Below, piece after piece: positions 1 through 10,276 of a stretch of DNA of 64,000 nucleotides. Both the position numbers and the translations under genes were made by a program. The notes beneath the pieces were generated by a model, which saw only the letters and a list, made by a program, of their open reading frames with translations, was not told where the DNA came from and did no database searches. The stretch is taken from NCBI GenBank assembly GCA_021307345.1, contig CP089930.1, forward strand, positions 1,860,001-1,924,000, read 5' to 3'. Positions within the stretch are counted from its first letter, which is position 1. Every line of letters begins with the position of its first letter. The DNA comes from Escherichia coli (lineage in GTDB: Bacteria; Pseudomonadota; Gammaproteobacteria; Enterobacterales; Enterobacteriaceae).

Positions 1-423
1 CTCTCCTGGTGGATGACAGAAGAGAACTTTCATCAAGTTATTGATCATTTTCTGGTTATGCGTATCTGTCTGGAGCCGCAAGCCTGCTTATTGGCAGCAA
101 CGGTGGGCACCGCAGAACAGAAGGCGCATCTCAATACACTGATGGCCGAAATGGTGTCGTTAAAAGAGCATTTCCGCCGGGAGCGTTGGATTGAGGTCGA
201 TATGGCCTGGCATGAACATATTTATGAAATGAGCGCCAATCCGTTTTTGACATCTTTCGCTTCACTATTTCATTCGGTTTATCACACTTACTTTACGTCA
301 ATAACCAGCGATACCGTGATAAAACTGGATCTACACCAGGCGATTGTCGATGCAATAATCCAAAGTGATGGCGACGCTGCATTTAAAGCTTGTCAGGCGC
401 TGCTACGCTCCCCGGATAAGTAA
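1..423 (+). CDS. yieP: FadR/GntR-family regulator YieP, C-terminal part (gene cut by window edge)
   Basis: The reading frame is open from the first base and stops at 421-423, leaving about 140 residues. These are the FCD-type ligand-binding domain of a GntR/FadR regulator, rich in His and acidic residues typical of the metal/ligand pocket (for example the W-H-E-H-I-Y stretch). The N-terminal winged helix-turn-helix lies outside the window. The sequence matches E. coli YieP as I remember it, and the place beside hsrA and the ribose operon agrees. An internal ATG at 13 is not the start. In K-12 this gene precedes hsrA in the same direction; here only a remnant of hsrA follows. Confidence 0.9.
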   Translation, partial: LSWWMTEENFHQVIDHFLVMRICLEPQACLLAATVGTAEQKAHLNTLMAEMVSLKEHFRRERWIEVDMAWHEHIYEMSANPFLTSFASLFHSVYHTYFTSITSDTVIKLDLHQAIVDAIIQSDGDAAFKACQALLRSPDK

Positions 424-442
424 TATAACAAACGGATACAGT

Positions 443-690
443 ATGGCGGGTTTGCCGTGCATTGCGGCAATAGTCATCTTTATACGGACACTAAATCTCA
501 CCATCCTGAATACCACCTTATCCGCAATTGCTGCCATCATCAGTTATACGCTGACGGTGGCAATGCTTATTCCGGAGAATTATTACTGTTGCTTCAGTAG
601 CAATATTCATGCTTCTGAAAGCAACAGTAATAATTTGATTAAAAAAAGCGTAAATCTAAGCCGAGCCGCGCTCCATCAGTATCGGCGTAA
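443..690 (+). pseudogene. hsrA: Remnant of hsrA (DHA2-type drug efflux MFS transporter), internally deleted
   Basis: From 443 the frame reads MAGLPCIAA, then [10 protein letters not shown] joined directly to [14 protein letters not shown], which resembles the start of HsrA with about 12 codons missing. After about 573 the sequence jumps to the HsrA C-terminus: in another frame 580-630 gives [16 protein letters not shown], and further on codons matching the KSKP tail can be read up to a TAA at 688-690, inside the 3' end of rbsR. About 1.2 kb of the transporter core is gone and the remaining pieces are in different frames, so no functional transporter can be made. HsrA is about 475 residues in K-12 with some 14 membrane segments; less than 90 codons remain. 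Confidence 0.85.
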
Positions 691-1648
691 GTTGTAGTCG
701 TTGTTGCTGTAGATTTGGCTGTGCTATCCGGTGGATGAGTACATCAATCGCCAGCTCTCCCAGTTCATCTTTTGGTTGATGAATTGTAGTGAGCGGTGGC
801 GTCATAAAGCTTGCCAGTTCGATATCGTCATAGCCAATCACCGCGATATCCTGCGGGACATATAACCCAGCCTGATATAGAGCCTGGTATACGCCAACTG
901 CCATAGCGTCATTTCCAGTAAAGACTGCCTGGGGGCGCAGCGGATGCGATAACAATTGCTGCATCGCGTCAAACCCGCCGTTAAATTCAAAATCGCCAGT
1001 GACTTCATAACCATCAGGAACGTCAAGGCCAGCACGCTTCATTGCCGCCCGATAACCTTCCAGCCGCAAGCGCGCAGGCGTTTTATCCAACGGACCGGTA
1101 ATACAGGCAATTCGGGTATAACCTTTGTCGATCAGATATTGCGTCGCTAAATCTCCGCCCAGCAACGAGTTATCCTGAATAAGATCGCTGTCGCCATCGA
1201 ACGGCGCCCAGTCCATCATCACAGTAGGGATTGTTGGATAACGTTGCATTATTTCACGCGAAGGCTGGTGTGTTTCGGTGCACAGTAACAGCAAGCCATC
1301 AACGCGCTTTTGCATCAGCGTTTCCAGATTGCGATTCATTCGCTGCTCATCGCCTTCGGTATTACAAAGAACAAGGCTATAACCGCGTTCGAAGCAACTG
1401 CGTTCAACGCCACGCACCAGTTCGGAATAGAAAGGATTGGTACTGGCAGTAATCAACATGCCAATGGTTCGAGTCTGATTGAGCTTGAGGCTACGCGCCA
1501 GAGCTGATGGCGCGTAATTGAGTTCCTTAATCGCCGCTTCAACTTTGGCGGTAATCGCTTCGCTGACGAAGCGATCTTTATTGATGACGTGAGAAACGGT
1601 TGAGGTAGAAACGCCCGCCAGGCGGGCAACATCTTTCATTGTGGCCAA
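656..1648 (-). CDS. rbsR: Ribose operon repressor RbsR (LacI family)
   Basis: A 330-residue LacI/GalR-type repressor, full length for the family. The N-terminus ([16 protein letters not shown], residues 4-19) is the classic helix-turn-helix, followed by the hinge motif with [12 protein letters not shown] and a periplasmic-binding-protein-like effector domain. RbsR represses rbsDACBKR and is released by ribose. It is the last gene of the operon; its start lies 3 bases after the rbsK stop, which implies coupled translation. The likely operator is the perfect palindrome at 6538-6555 in front of rbsD. Its 3' end overlaps the decayed tail of hsrA on the other strand. Confidence 0.97.
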   Translation of the reverse strand: MATMKDVARLAGVSTSTVSHVINKDRFVSEAITAKVEAAIKELNYAPSALARSLKLNQTRTIGMLITASTNPFYSELVRGVERSCFERGYSLVLCNTEGDEQRMNRNLETLMQKRVDGLLLLCTETHQPSREIMQRYPTIPTVMMDWAPFDGDSDLIQDNSLLGGDLATQYLIDKGYTRIACITGPLDKTPARLRLEGYRAAMKRAGLDVPDGYEVTGDFEFNGGFDAMQQLLSHPLRPQAVFTGNDAMAVGVYQALYQAGLYVPQDIAVIGYDDIELASFMTPPLTTIHQPKDELGELAIDVLIHRIAQPNLQQQRLQLTPILMERGSA

Positions 1649-1651
1649 GCG

Positions 1652-2581
1652 TCACCTCTGCCTGTCTAAAAATGTTTCGATCTCTTCACGCCACGGTACT
1701 GACGGTTGTGCGCCTTTGCGCGTTACGGCAATCGCAGCGGCAGCATGAGCAAAACGAATCGCCTCAGGCAATGGTTTTTCTTCCAGCAACGCCGTGATTA
1801 ACGCGCCGTTAAAAGTATCTCCGGCAGCAATGGTATCGACAGCCTGAACCCGGAATCCAGGAACGCGCTGACCTTCGCCATTCACGCTAGCCCACACGCC
1901 ACGACTTCCTAAGGTAATCAGTACGGTACGGATACCTTTCTCATGCAGTACCTGCGCAGCCTTCGCCGCATCTTCATCATTTTCAACACGAATACCGGTG
2001 AGCTTTTCTGCTTCAGTTTCGTTTGGCGTAATAATGTCCACCAGCGCCAGCAATTCATCAGGTAATTCGCGAGCCGGAGCGGGGTTAAGCGCGACGATAG
2101 TCTTATTTTGATGGGCGATTTTCGCCGCCGCCATCACACTTTCGAGTGGTGATTCCAGCTGCATTAATAATGCCGACGCGTTAGCAATACGCTCACGTTG
2201 CGCTTCCACCAGCGCCGGGGAAAGGGCAGCGTTAGCCCCTGCATGAATACCAATGACGTTCTCGCCGTCACCATTAACAAAAATCAGCGCCACGCCTGTC
2301 GATTCGCCTTTGATCACGCTGACCGGCGAAATATCAATATTATCAGTGGCGAGCTGCTGGCGAACGCTCTCACCAATACTGTCATCTCCCGTGCAGGCAA
2401 TAAACGCGATATTCGCGCCGCTACGCCCTGCTGCCACAGCCTGATTCGCGCCTTTACCGCCGAATGCGACTTGATAGTGGTTACCGGTTACTGTTTCGCC
2501 TGGAGTTGGAAAAGATTGAAGATTAAGAATGTGGTCAGCATTAATGCTGCCAAGAACAACGAGGCTGCCTGCGTTTTGCAT
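1652..2581 (-). CDS. rbsK: Ribokinase
   Basis: PfkB-family sugar kinase of 309 residues that phosphorylates D-ribose to ribose 5-phosphate in the cytoplasm. The N-terminal signature (VLGSINADHIL, then GGKGANQAVA) and the C-terminal DTIAAGDTFNGAL motif, which holds the catalytic aspartate and the anion hole near residue 250, are both present. I chose the ATG at 2581 (MQNAGSLVV) over an upstream in-frame ATG at 2608: the 309-residue product is the known length, and the extra codons fall inside the GC-rich hairpin at 2602-2624. It follows rbsB after about 125 bases and runs almost directly into rbsR. Confidence 0.96.
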   Translation of the reverse strand: MQNAGSLVVLGSINADHILNLQSFPTPGETVTGNHYQVAFGGKGANQAVAAGRSGANIAFIACTGDDSIGESVRQQLATDNIDISPVSVIKGESTGVALIFVNGDGENVIGIHAGANAALSPALVEAQRERIANASALLMQLESPLESVMAAAKIAHQNKTIVALNPAPARELPDELLALVDIITPNETEAEKLTGIRVENDEDAAKAAQVLHEKGIRTVLITLGSRGVWASVNGEGQRVPGFRVQAVDTIAAGDTFNGALITALLEEKPLPEAIRFAHAAAAIAVTRKGAQPSVPWREEIETFLDRQR

Positions 2582-2601
2582 ATTCGGGATGTCCATAAAA
2601 T

Positions 2602-2624
2602 GCGCCACCGTGTTAGGGTGGCGC
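2602..2624 (-). terminator. GC-rich hairpin with T-run upstream of rbsK (attenuator-like)
   Basis: Read on the minus strand, GCGCCACC pairs perfectly with GGTGGCGC across a 7-base loop and is followed by A-TTTT, about 20 bases before the rbsK start. It has the form of a weak intrinsic terminator and probably reduces transcription from rbsB into rbsK/rbsR, fitting the need for far more binding protein than kinase. Together with the hairpin just after the rbsB stop it could define the end of an rbsB 3'-UTR small RNA (RbsZ has been reported from this place in E. coli). Confidence 0.6.
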
Positions 2625-2681
2625 GTGCCCTGCTTTTCTTTATATTACACGTTCATCTGTCGATGACGTATTTATGTCACC

Positions 2682-2701
2682 ATCAGGTCATACAACCTGA
2701 T
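2682..2701 (-). other. Stem-loop just after the rbsB stop codon
   Basis: A 7-bp perfect inverted repeat (ATCAGGT / ACCTGAT) with a 6-base loop lies 5 bases beyond the rbsB stop on the minus strand. It probably protects the 3' end of the rbsDACB message against exonucleases. No long T-run follows, so it is not a standard terminator. Confidence 0.55.
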
Positions 2702-2706
2702 TAAAA

Positions 2707-3597
2707 CTACTGCTTAACAACCAGTTTCAGATCAACCGGATACTTAGCCTGAACTTTCTCGCCTTTCAGCACTTTATCAGCGGTTTCGACGCCTTTAGCG
2801 CCAATCTGATCGGGTAGCTGAGCGATAGTCGCTGCTAGTTTGCCATCATTCACCGCTTTTTCGCCATCCGGTGTACCGTCAAATCCGACGACCATCACAT
2901 CCGATTTACCGGCAGTTTGCAGCGCGCGCAGTGCGCCCAGCGCCATTTCATCATTCTGCGCGAACACAGCCTGCACATCCGGGTGAGCGGTCAGCAGGTT
3001 CTGCATGACGTTCAAACCTTTGGTGCGATCGAAGTCTGCCGGCTGGCTAGCGAGAACGTTAAACTTGTGAGCAGCAACGGCCTGCTGGAAGCCTTCACCA
3101 CGTTCACGAGCTGCGGATGTACCGGCAATGCCTTGCAGTTCGATAACTTTTGCACCTTCGCCAGCTTTCTTCGCGATGTAATCACCCGCAATTTTGCCTC
3201 CCAGTACGTTATCAGAAGCAATGTGGCTAACCACTTCACCTTTCGTTGCCTGGCGGTCAAGAGTGATAACCGGGATGTTCGCCTGGTTAGCCATCTTCAC
3301 AGCATTACCCACTGCGTCGGAGTCCGTCGGGTTAATCAGCAGAATTTTGGTGCCGCGAACGGTTAAGTCCTGCACGTTTGCCAGCTCTTTCGCCGGGTTG
3401 TTCTGGGAGTCCAGCACCACCAGGTTATAGCCAAGTTTATCCGCCTCTTTCTGCGCGCCATCTTTCAGCGATACAAAGAACGGGTTGTTAAGTGTAGAAA
3501 CCACCAGCGCGATGGTGTCTTTTGCCATCGCATTCGCACTGACGGTGGCGCTTAGCGCAACAGCGGAAACCAGGGTAGCCAGTTTTTTCATGTTCAT
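2707..3597 (-). CDS. rbsB: Ribose-binding periplasmic protein RbsB
   Basis: Substrate-binding protein of the ribose ABC transporter, also the ribose receptor for the chemotaxis transducer Trg. The 296-residue product has a Sec signal peptide (MNMKK, hydrophobic core, cleavage after ANAMA at residue 25) and a type I periplasmic-binding fold starting at KDTIALVVS. The frame also contains an ATG two codons upstream (3603, giving MNMNMKK); I took the inner ATG that gives the known length, but the repeat of the MN dipeptide makes the exact start uncertain by 2 codons. It follows rbsC after 24 bases. Confidence 0.96.
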   Translation of the reverse strand: MNMKKLATLVSAVALSATVSANAMAKDTIALVVSTLNNPFFVSLKDGAQKEADKLGYNLVVLDSQNNPAKELANVQDLTVRGTKILLINPTDSDAVGNAVKMANQANIPVITLDRQATKGEVVSHIASDNVLGGKIAGDYIAKKAGEGAKVIELQGIAGTSAARERGEGFQQAVAAHKFNVLASQPADFDRTKGLNVMQNLLTAHPDVQAVFAQNDEMALGALRALQTAGKSDVMVVGFDGTPDGEKAVNDGKLAATIAQLPDQIGAKGVETADKVLKGEKVQAKYPVDLKLVVKQ

Positions 3598-3621
3598 ATT
3601 CAAGATGTCCTGTAGTCGTTA

Positions 3622-4587
3622 TTACTGTTTTTTGTTGTCTACCAGCACCGCCAGCAAAATCACCACCGCTTTGACGATCATCTGGTAATAGGAGGAAACA
3701 CCTAACAAATTCAACCCATTATTAAGGAAGCCAAGAATTAATGCGCCGATCAACGTCCCAACAATGCGACCTTTTCCGCCCGCCAGGCTCGTACCGCCCA
3801 GAACCACCGCAGCAATAGCATCCAGCTCATAGCCAGTCCCCGCAGTAGGTTGCGCGGAGGAGAGGCGCGCCACTTCAATGATCCCGGCCAGCGATGCCAG
3901 CAGACCACAAAGAGAATAGACGATGATTTTGATTTTATTGACGTTGATACCAGAAAGGCGCGTTGCTGCTTCGTTACCACCCAGCGCGTAGATGTAACGT
4001 CCCAGACGCGTGTGATGCAGCATGTACCAGGCCGCGAGGAAAACAATCCCCATGATCCAGACTGGCGTCGGAACACCCAGCGGACGACCAATACCAAACC
4101 AGCCGAACAGATCGGCGTTCTCAGTAAATCCGGTATTCACCGGGCTACCGTTGGTGTAAACCATGGTCACGCCGCGCAGTAAAAGCATCATAACCAGCGT
4201 AGCGATGAACGCCTGGACGCGACCTTTCGCCACAATCACCCCGGTTACCGCGCCAATTGCCGCACCTAACGCGAGAGCGGCAGCGACAGCCACCAGCGCG
4301 TTGACTTCAATGCCGACGATAGATGCAGCAACTGCACCAGTCAGCGCCAACAGAGAACCGACCGACAGGTCGATGCCTGACGTCAGGATAACCAGCGTCA
4401 TCCCGACCGCCATAATGGCGTTCACCGAGGTTTGCTGGAGAATATTGAACAAGTTATTGATGGTGAAAAAGTTCGGGCTTAACGTCGAGACAATCGCGAT
4501 CAGCACCAGCAGAGCGATAAGCGATTTCTGTTCCATCAGCCACGCTTTCGTGAAATAACGGCGACCAGAGACAGTCTGGGTTGTCAT
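3622..4587 (-). CDS. rbsC: Ribose ABC transporter permease RbsC
   Basis: A 321-residue inner-membrane permease of the BPD_transp_2 (sugar) class, with multiple hydrophobic segments from about residue 20 to the C-terminus. The cytoplasmic contact region with the permease-type motif (GGNEAATRLSGINV, near residue 205) is present, as is the ELDAIAAVVLGGTSLAGGKG stretch typical of sugar permeases. It forms the membrane channel for ribose with RbsA and RbsB. Only 4 bases separate it from rbsA, implying translational coupling. Confidence 0.96.
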   Translation of the reverse strand: MTTQTVSGRRYFTKAWLMEQKSLIALLVLIAIVSTLSPNFFTINNLFNILQQTSVNAIMAVGMTLVILTSGIDLSVGSLLALTGAVAASIVGIEVNALVAVAAALALGAAIGAVTGVIVAKGRVQAFIATLVMMLLLRGVTMVYTNGSPVNTGFTENADLFGWFGIGRPLGVPTPVWIMGIVFLAAWYMLHHTRLGRYIYALGGNEAATRLSGINVNKIKIIVYSLCGLLASLAGIIEVARLSSAQPTAGTGYELDAIAAVVLGGTSLAGGKGRIVGTLIGALILGFLNNGLNLLGVSSYYQMIVKAVVILLAVLVDNKKQ

Positions 4588-4591
4588 TTTT

Positions 4592-6097
4592 TTACTCCTG
4601 ATTCACGCGATTAAGCTTGCCCACAGCGGCAGCCATTAACACTTCCTGAGTGGCCTGCTCTCGAGTAAATTCCCCGCTGAGATGCCCTTCATGCATGACG
4701 ATAATGCGATCGCTCATGCCTAATACTTCTGGCATTTCCGATGACACCAGAATGATGCTCAAACCATCGGCTTTGAACTGGTTAATCAGTTGATAGATCT
4801 CTTTTTTCGCGCCGACATCTACGCCACGGGTAGGCTCATCAAGGATCAACACTTTAGGACGCGTCATCAGGCCACGGGCAATCGCCACTTTTTGCTGATT
4901 TCCCCCAGAAAGCAGGCCTATTGCCTGTTCCATCGACGGCGTCTTGACGTTGAACAGACGGATAAAATCACTGACCGCCTGCTGCTCATCCGCATGTTTC
5001 AGGCTACCACCTGTGCGACTGAAGTAGCGTAGCGCGGTCAGTGACATGTTCTCTTTTACTGACATGCCCAACACTAAACCGTCGCGTTTACGGTCTTCAG
5101 AGATATACACAATGCCGTTTGCCAGGCCATCCTGCGGCGAACGGGTAACGACCTCATGACCATCCAGGGTGACGTAACCGCTGGTGCGCGGCAGGGCGCC
5201 ATAGAGCACTTTCATCAGTTCGGTACGACCTGCGCCCATCAAACCAGAGACGCCAAGAATTTCGCCTTTGCGTAAAGCAAAAGAGACATCGTTAACGCCA
5301 GGTCCGCAGAGATTATCGACTTTCAGTAAGACGTCTCCCGGCGCTTTGTCCAGGTGTGGATACTGATCTTCCAGCTTACGTCCCACCATCATCTCAATCA
5401 GCGAATCTTCAGTCAGTGACGCTACTTCGCGCTCGGCAATAAATTGCCCGTCACGAAAAACGGTAACGTCATCGCAAATCTCGAAGATTTCTTTCATACG
5501 GTGGGAAATATAGACAATGCCGCGCCCCTGCGATTTCAGTTCGCGGATAACGCGGAACAGGGATTCTGTTTCGGTATCGGTCAGTGCATCGGTCGGTTCA
5601 TCCATAATGATGACTTTCGACTCAAAGCTCAGCACTTTGGCAATTTCCACCATCTGCTGGTCGCCAATAGAAAGATCGCCCACCAGCTTGTCGCTTTTAA
5701 ACCGCAGGTTAAGTTTGGCTAAGAGTTTATCCGCTTCGGCATACATGGTTTTCCAGTCAATTTTGCCAAAGCGATTTACAAACTCACGACCGAGGAAAAT
5801 GTTTTCTGCAATGGTCAACTGCGGGATCAGGTTCAGTTCCTGGTGGATAATCCCAATCCCGGCTTCCTGGGAGGATTTCGGCCCGGTAAAAGTAGTCTCT
5901 TTACCCAACCATAAAAGCGTACCAGCATCACGGGTATAGATACCGGTCAGCACTTTCATCATGGTGGATTTACCCGCACCATTTTCGCCTACCAGCGCCA
6001 TCACACGACCTGGATAGACATTTAACGCGGCTCCCGAGAGAGCTTTTACGCCCGGAAACGCTTTATCGATACCTTTAAGCTGTAGTAATGCTTCCAT
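4592..6097 (-). CDS. rbsA: Ribose ABC transporter ATP-binding protein RbsA
   Basis: A 501-residue double ATPase. The first nucleotide-binding domain has Walker [10 protein letters not shown] at residues 37-45, a signature LSIGDQQ and Walker [11 protein letters not shown]. The second domain has a degenerate P-loop (GLMGAGRTE) but an intact LSGGNQQK signature and [11 protein letters not shown]. This one-good, one-degenerate pattern is normal for the sugar-type (MglA/RbsA) ATPases. It powers ribose import with RbsB and RbsC. rbsD precedes it by 7 bases. Confidence 0.97.
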   Translation of the reverse strand: MEALLQLKGIDKAFPGVKALSGAALNVYPGRVMALVGENGAGKSTMMKVLTGIYTRDAGTLLWLGKETTFTGPKSSQEAGIGIIHQELNLIPQLTIAENIFLGREFVNRFGKIDWKTMYAEADKLLAKLNLRFKSDKLVGDLSIGDQQMVEIAKVLSFESKVIIMDEPTDALTDTETESLFRVIRELKSQGRGIVYISHRMKEIFEICDDVTVFRDGQFIAEREVASLTEDSLIEMMVGRKLEDQYPHLDKAPGDVLLKVDNLCGPGVNDVSFALRKGEILGVSGLMGAGRTELMKVLYGALPRTSGYVTLDGHEVVTRSPQDGLANGIVYISEDRKRDGLVLGMSVKENMSLTALRYFSRTGGSLKHADEQQAVSDFIRLFNVKTPSMEQAIGLLSGGNQQKVAIARGLMTRPKVLILDEPTRGVDVGAKKEIYQLINQFKADGLSIILVSSEMPEVLGMSDRIIVMHEGHLSGEFTREQATQEVLMAAAVGKLNRVNQE

Positions 6098-6104
6098 GGC
6101 GGCC

Positions 6105-6524
6105 TCAGAACGTCACGCCAGCACAGAGAATGATATTCGCATACGGAGAACATTCTCCGCTGCGAATTACCGCCTGACTTTCTGCGGTTTGTTGTTTGAA
6201 TTGTTCATGCGTGGTGTAACGAATTTCAATAGTGTTTCCCTGGTGTTTTTGCAGCTGCTCAAGGTGAGTGAGCAACGTTTCGTGGAGTTGCGGATTATGT
6301 TGTTTGATCTCTTCCGCGATAATGGCTGCCTCGACCTGCATTTCACTTGTGACGACGCCCAGCACCTGCATAAAAGAAGGTACACCCTGGGTTAATGCCA
6401 TATCGATACGCGTTGTACTTTTGGGGATGGGTAAACCAGCATCACACACCACCAGCGTATCGGTATGCCCCAGGCAGGAGATCACCGACGAAATATCAGA
6501 ATTAAGAACGGCGCCTTTTTTCAT
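6105..6524 (-). CDS. rbsD: D-ribose pyranase RbsD
   Basis: First gene of the ribose operon, 139 residues. RbsD converts beta-pyranose ribose to the furanose form that ribokinase uses. The N-terminal region ([16 protein letters not shown], then [17 protein letters not shown]) carries the catalytic His and the conserved acidic residues of the RbsD/FucU family. The chosen ATG at 6524 gives the known length; the upstream in-frame ATG at 6536 would add four residues (MEKK) but lies in the ribosome-binding region. The RbsR operator ends only about 14 bases upstream. Confidence 0.95.
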   Translation of the reverse strand: MKKGAVLNSDISSVISCLGHTDTLVVCDAGLPIPKSTTRIDMALTQGVPSFMQVLGVVTSEMQVEAAIIAEEIKQHNPQLHETLLTHLEQLQKHQGNTIEIRYTTHEQFKQQTAESQAVIRSGECSPYANIILCAGVTF

Positions 6525-6537
6525 TTTTTTCTCCATC

Positions 6538-6555
6538 AGCGAAACGTTTCGCTGA
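6538..6555 (-). promoter_or_regulatory. RbsR operator (perfect 18-bp palindrome)
   Basis: CAGCGAAACGTTTCGCTG is a perfect palindrome with the central CG expected for a LacI-family operator. It lies directly in front of rbsD, where it would overlap the start of transcription, and matches the described RbsR site. Binding by RbsR without ribose would block the operon. Confidence 0.85.
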
Positions 6556-6604
6556 CCCGCAGTTTAATCCCGACTGATTAAGGAAAACCATCACGACGTT
6601 ACTG

Positions 6605-6626
6605 AAATGTGATCAACATCGAAACG
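6605..6626 (-). promoter_or_regulatory. CRP-like site upstream of rbsD
   Basis: The bases AAATGTGATCAACATC contain an exact left half of the CRP consensus (TGTGA) and a weak right half, about 90 bases upstream of rbsD. This fits cAMP-CRP activation known for the ribose operon. The half next to rbsD is poorly conserved. Confidence 0.6.
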
Positions 6627-6650
6627 TTTTACATCGTGAGTAACCATGAA

Positions 6651-6684
6651 AAAAAACGCCCCCTTATGGAGAAAGGAGGCGTCT
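6651..6684 (-). terminator. Intrinsic terminator after kup
   Basis: On the minus strand GACGCCTCCTT pairs with AAGGGGGCGT (one mismatch) around a short loop and is followed by eight T residues. It lies a few bases after the kup stop codon and separates kup from the rbs promoter region. Confidence 0.85.
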
Positions 6685-6688
6685 GGCG

Positions 6689-8557
6689 TTAGATTTCGAC
6701 CTGAGTACCCAGTTCGATAACCCTGTTTGGCGGGATTTCAAATTGATCTGGTGCACGCAGCGCATTACGTTGCAGCAGCAAGTACAGCTTGCCGCGCAGA
6801 CGCAAATACCACGGGCGTTTGCCAAGGATCAGTGATTCATGCGACATAAAGAAGGAGGTTTCCATCATCCGGCAACTTAATCCTTCCAGACCGCAGCGGT
6901 GGAAAACTTCTTCCACGTTTGGCGTTTCTCGCCAACCATAACTTGCCACCACCCGCCAGAAAGTGGGCGACAATTGTTCAATCTGTACCCGACGGACGTT
7001 ATGGACATATGGCGCGTCTTCAGTACGCAGAGTTAACAGAATAACCCGCTCATGCAACACCTTGTTATGTTTAAGGTTATGCATCAGCGCAAAGGGAATG
7101 ACATTAATTGCACGCGACATATACACAGCGGTTCCGGGAACGCGAACAGGCGGTGATTTCTCCAGTGAAGCAATCATTGCTTCCAGAGAGTTACCATGTT
7201 CGTGCATCCGACGCAGCAGGCGGAAACGCTCGCTCTTCCAGGTCGTCATCACGATAAACATCACCGTGCCGAGGCTCAGAGGCAACCAGCCGCCGGAAAG
7301 CAGTTTATCGAGGTTAGCGGTAAACAGAGGGATATCGACACAAAGGAAAGCAATCAAAATCAGCGCAACAAAATACTTATTCCAGTGCCAGTTCTGACGC
7401 GCCACGGTGGTTGAAAGAATAGACGTCAGCACCATCGTTCCGGTCACCGCAATTCCATACGCCGCCGCCAGGTTGCTGGAGTGCTCAAAGCTGACAATGA
7501 CAATCACGACTGCGACATAGAGCATCCAGTTCACAAACGGAATGTAGATTTGCCCTGACTCCATTTCAGAGGTGTGAATAATGCGCATCGGCGACAAGTA
7601 TCCCAGACGTACCGCCTGACGCGTCAATGAGAAAACACCAGAAATAACCGCCTGCGAGGCAATCACCGTTGCCAGTGCGGCGATGATCAGTAGCGGGATC
7701 AGCGCCCAATCCGGAGCCAACAGGAAGAACGGGTTCTTAATCGCTTCCGGGTGTTTTAACAGCAGCGCCCCCTGCCCAAAGTAGTTAAGGGTCAAAGACG
7801 GCAATACGACGGTGAACCACGCCAGGCGAATAGGGAACTTACCAAAGTGCCCCATATCGGCATACAGCGCCTCGACACCGGTAATCGACAGCACCACCGC
7901 GCCTAACGCAATAAAGGAAACGGTTTTATATTCAAGGAAGAAATGCACCGCCCACATTGGATTTAAAGCATGTAACACTTCAGGGTTGGCAATAATGCTA
8001 CGTAACCCCAGCCCCGCCAGAATCAAAAACCAGGTCAGCATAATCGGCGCAAACAACTTACCGACCATGGCAGTGCCATGCTTTTGAATCATAAACAGTA
8101 AAGTGAGAACGATGATTGAGAGGGGAACTATCCAGGTATCCAGCTGAGGGGCGACGATTTCCAGACCTTCAATGGCTGACATCACCGAAATAGCGGGTGT
8201 TATGACAACTTCACCATAGAAGAAACTGCCGCCGATTAGCCCCATAATCACCAGCATTGATGTCGTTCGCGCCGACGTATTACGCCCGGCAAGCGACATC
8301 AATGTCAGTATGCCCCCTTCCCCGGCGTTATCTGCCCGCATCACGAAGGTGAGATATTTAATGGAAACCACAAAGATTAGCAGCCAGAAGATCAGCGATA
8401 AAAAGCCAAACACGGCATCGCGTTCAACGCCAAAACCAAACTGGCCGGACAAACATTCACGAAGTGTATATAACGGGCTGGTACCAATATCGCCGTAGAC
8501 AACTCCAATCGCCGCGAGGGTAATCGCGGGCAACGATTGCTTATTATCAGTGCTCAT
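6689..8557 (-). CDS. kup: Low-affinity potassium transporter Kup (TrkD)
   Basis: A 622-residue inner-membrane protein of the KUP/HAK/KT family that imports K+ with H+. The N-terminal two thirds hold about 12 hydrophobic segments; the first contains the family hallmark [15 protein letters not shown] (residues 18-32). The C-terminal part from about residue 450 is hydrophilic and cytoplasmic. Length equals that of the K-12 protein. It is a single-gene unit, divergent from ravA, and has its own terminator before the ribose operon. Confidence 0.97.
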   Translation of the reverse strand: MSTDNKQSLPAITLAAIGVVYGDIGTSPLYTLRECLSGQFGFGVERDAVFGFLSLIFWLLIFVVSIKYLTFVMRADNAGEGGILTLMSLAGRNTSARTTSMLVIMGLIGGSFFYGEVVITPAISVMSAIEGLEIVAPQLDTWIVPLSIIVLTLLFMIQKHGTAMVGKLFAPIMLTWFLILAGLGLRSIIANPEVLHALNPMWAVHFFLEYKTVSFIALGAVVLSITGVEALYADMGHFGKFPIRLAWFTVVLPSLTLNYFGQGALLLKHPEAIKNPFFLLAPDWALIPLLIIAALATVIASQAVISGVFSLTRQAVRLGYLSPMRIIHTSEMESGQIYIPFVNWMLYVAVVIVIVSFEHSSNLAAAYGIAVTGTMVLTSILSTTVARQNWHWNKYFVALILIAFLCVDIPLFTANLDKLLSGGWLPLSLGTVMFIVMTTWKSERFRLLRRMHEHGNSLEAMIASLEKSPPVRVPGTAVYMSRAINVIPFALMHNLKHNKVLHERVILLTLRTEDAPYVHNVRRVQIEQLSPTFWRVVASYGWRETPNVEEVFHRCGLEGLSCRMMETSFFMSHESLILGKRPWYLRLRGKLYLLLQRNALRAPDQFEIPPNRVIELGTQVEI

Positions 8558-8779
8558 AGACTAGTCTTTCGTTGAAATATGAAATGTGTGCGTAGTCCCT
8601 TGGCCCACAAAAAAGCGCACAGTATGCACGATTAACGGCAAAATCGTACTCCTAAATGCGACCACATTAACCTGGCTCAAAGAAAAATAGCCCTCCTTTG
8701 AGACTATTTTTGCCACCAGCAAGAAACGTCTATACTCGCAGTTTACGCAGAACTTTTGACGAAAGGACGCCACTTCATT

Positions 8780-10276
8780 ATGGCTCACCCTCATTTATTA
8801 GCGGAAAGAATTTCCCGTCTAAGCAGTTCGCTTGAAAAAGGGCTTTATGAACGTAGCCACGCCATCCGCCTGTGTTTGTTAGCGGCATTAAGTGGTGAAA
8901 GCGTATTCCTGCTTGGCCCACCAGGTATTGCTAAAAGTTTAATCGCCCGGCGCTTAAAATTCGCCTTCCAGAATGCGCGCGCGTTTGAATATCTGATGAC
9001 CCGCTTCTCCACACCGGAAGAAGTTTTTGGCCCCCTTTCTATTCAGGCGTTAAAAGATGAAGGCCGCTATGAGCGTTTAACCAGCGGCTACCTGCCGGAA
9101 GCGGAAATCGTCTTTCTTGATGAGATCTGGAAAGCCGGGCCAGCGATTCTTAATACCCTACTAACCGCTATTAATGAACGCCACTTCCGCAACGGCGCAC
9201 ATGTTGAAAAAATCCCTATGCGCCTGCTGGTGGCGGCCTCCAACGAACTGCCAGAAGCAGACAGCAGCCTGGAAGCGTTATATGACCGTATGCTGATTCG
9301 TCTGTGGTTAGATAAAGTGCAGGATAAAACGAATTTTCGCTCCATGCTGACCAGCCAACAGGATGAAAACGACAATCCCGTTCCACCATCCTTGCAGGTC
9401 ACGGATGAAGAATACGAACGCTGGCAGAAAGAGATTGGTGAAATTACGCTGCCCGATCATGTATTTGAGCTGATTTTTATGCTGCGCCAGCAACTGGATA
9501 AATTACCGGATGCGCCTTATGTCTCCGACCGTCGCTGGAAAAAAGCGATCCGCTTATTGCAGGCCAGCGCCTTTTTTAGCGGTCGCAGCGCGGTTGTCCC
9601 GATTGATCTCATCTTGCTGAAAGATTGCCTGTGGTACGACGCCCAAAGTCTGAATTTAATTCAACAACAAATTGACGTATTGATGACCAGTCATGCGTGG
9701 CAGCAACAGGAAATGCTGACGCGACTGAGTGCAATTGTGCAGCGTCGCCTGCAACTCCAGCAGCAACAAAGCGATAAAACGGCCTTTACGGTGATTCGTC
9801 AGGGTGGCATGTTCAGCCGTCGCCCACAATATCAACTTCCTGCCGACGTTGCTGCTTCCACGCTGACCCTGTTGCTGCAAAAACCATTAAAATTGCATGA
9901 TATGGAAGTTGTTCATATCGCTTTTGAGCGTAGCGCACTGGAACAGTGGCTGAGTAAAGGTGGTGAAATTCGCGGCAAACTGAACGGTATCGGCTTTGCC
10001 CAGAAACTGAATCTGGAAGTTGATAGCGCCCAACATCTGGTTGTACGCGATGTGAGTTTACAAGGCAGTACGCTGGCGCTTCCCGGTTCATCGGCTGAAG
10101 GTCTGCCTGGTGAAATAAAACAACAACTGGAAGAGCTTGAAAGCGACTGGCGCAAGCAACACGCCTTATTCAGCGAACAGCAAAAATGTCTGTTTATCCA
10201 TAGCGACTGGTTAGGTCGCATTGAAGCCAGCCTACAGGATGTCGGCACCCAGATTCGCCAGGCGCAACAATGCTAA
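8780..10276 (+). CDS. ravA: MoxR-family AAA+ ATPase RavA
   Basis: A 498-residue AAA+ ATPase with Walker A GPPGIAKS at residues 46-53 and Walker [10 protein letters not shown] near residue 112, then the triple-helical and LARA-type discs in the C-terminal half. RavA forms hexamers that bind the lysine decarboxylase LdcI and work with ViaA on respiratory complexes. The ATG at 8780 was chosen because it gives the known N-terminus [12 protein letters not shown] and follows a purine-rich stretch; an earlier in-frame start at 8756 would add 8 residues. Several residues differ from the K-12 protein in the segment at about 355-385. It overlaps viaA by 7 bases. Confidence 0.96.
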   Translation: MAHPHLLAERISRLSSSLEKGLYERSHAIRLCLLAALSGESVFLLGPPGIAKSLIARRLKFAFQNARAFEYLMTRFSTPEEVFGPLSIQALKDEGRYERLTSGYLPEAEIVFLDEIWKAGPAILNTLLTAINERHFRNGAHVEKIPMRLLVAASNELPEADSSLEALYDRMLIRLWLDKVQDKTNFRSMLTSQQDENDNPVPPSLQVTDEEYERWQKEIGEITLPDHVFELIFMLRQQLDKLPDAPYVSDRRWKKAIRLLQASAFFSGRSAVVPIDLILLKDCLWYDAQSLNLIQQQIDVLMTSHAWQQQEMLTRLSAIVQRRLQLQQQQSDKTAFTVIRQGGMFSRRPQYQLPADVAASTLTLLLQKPLKLHDMEVVHIAFERSALEQWLSKGGEIRGKLNGIGFAQKLNLEVDSAQHLVVRDVSLQGSTLALPGSSAEGLPGEIKQQLEELESDWRKQHALFSEQQKCLFIHSDWLGRIEASLQDVGTQIRQAQQC

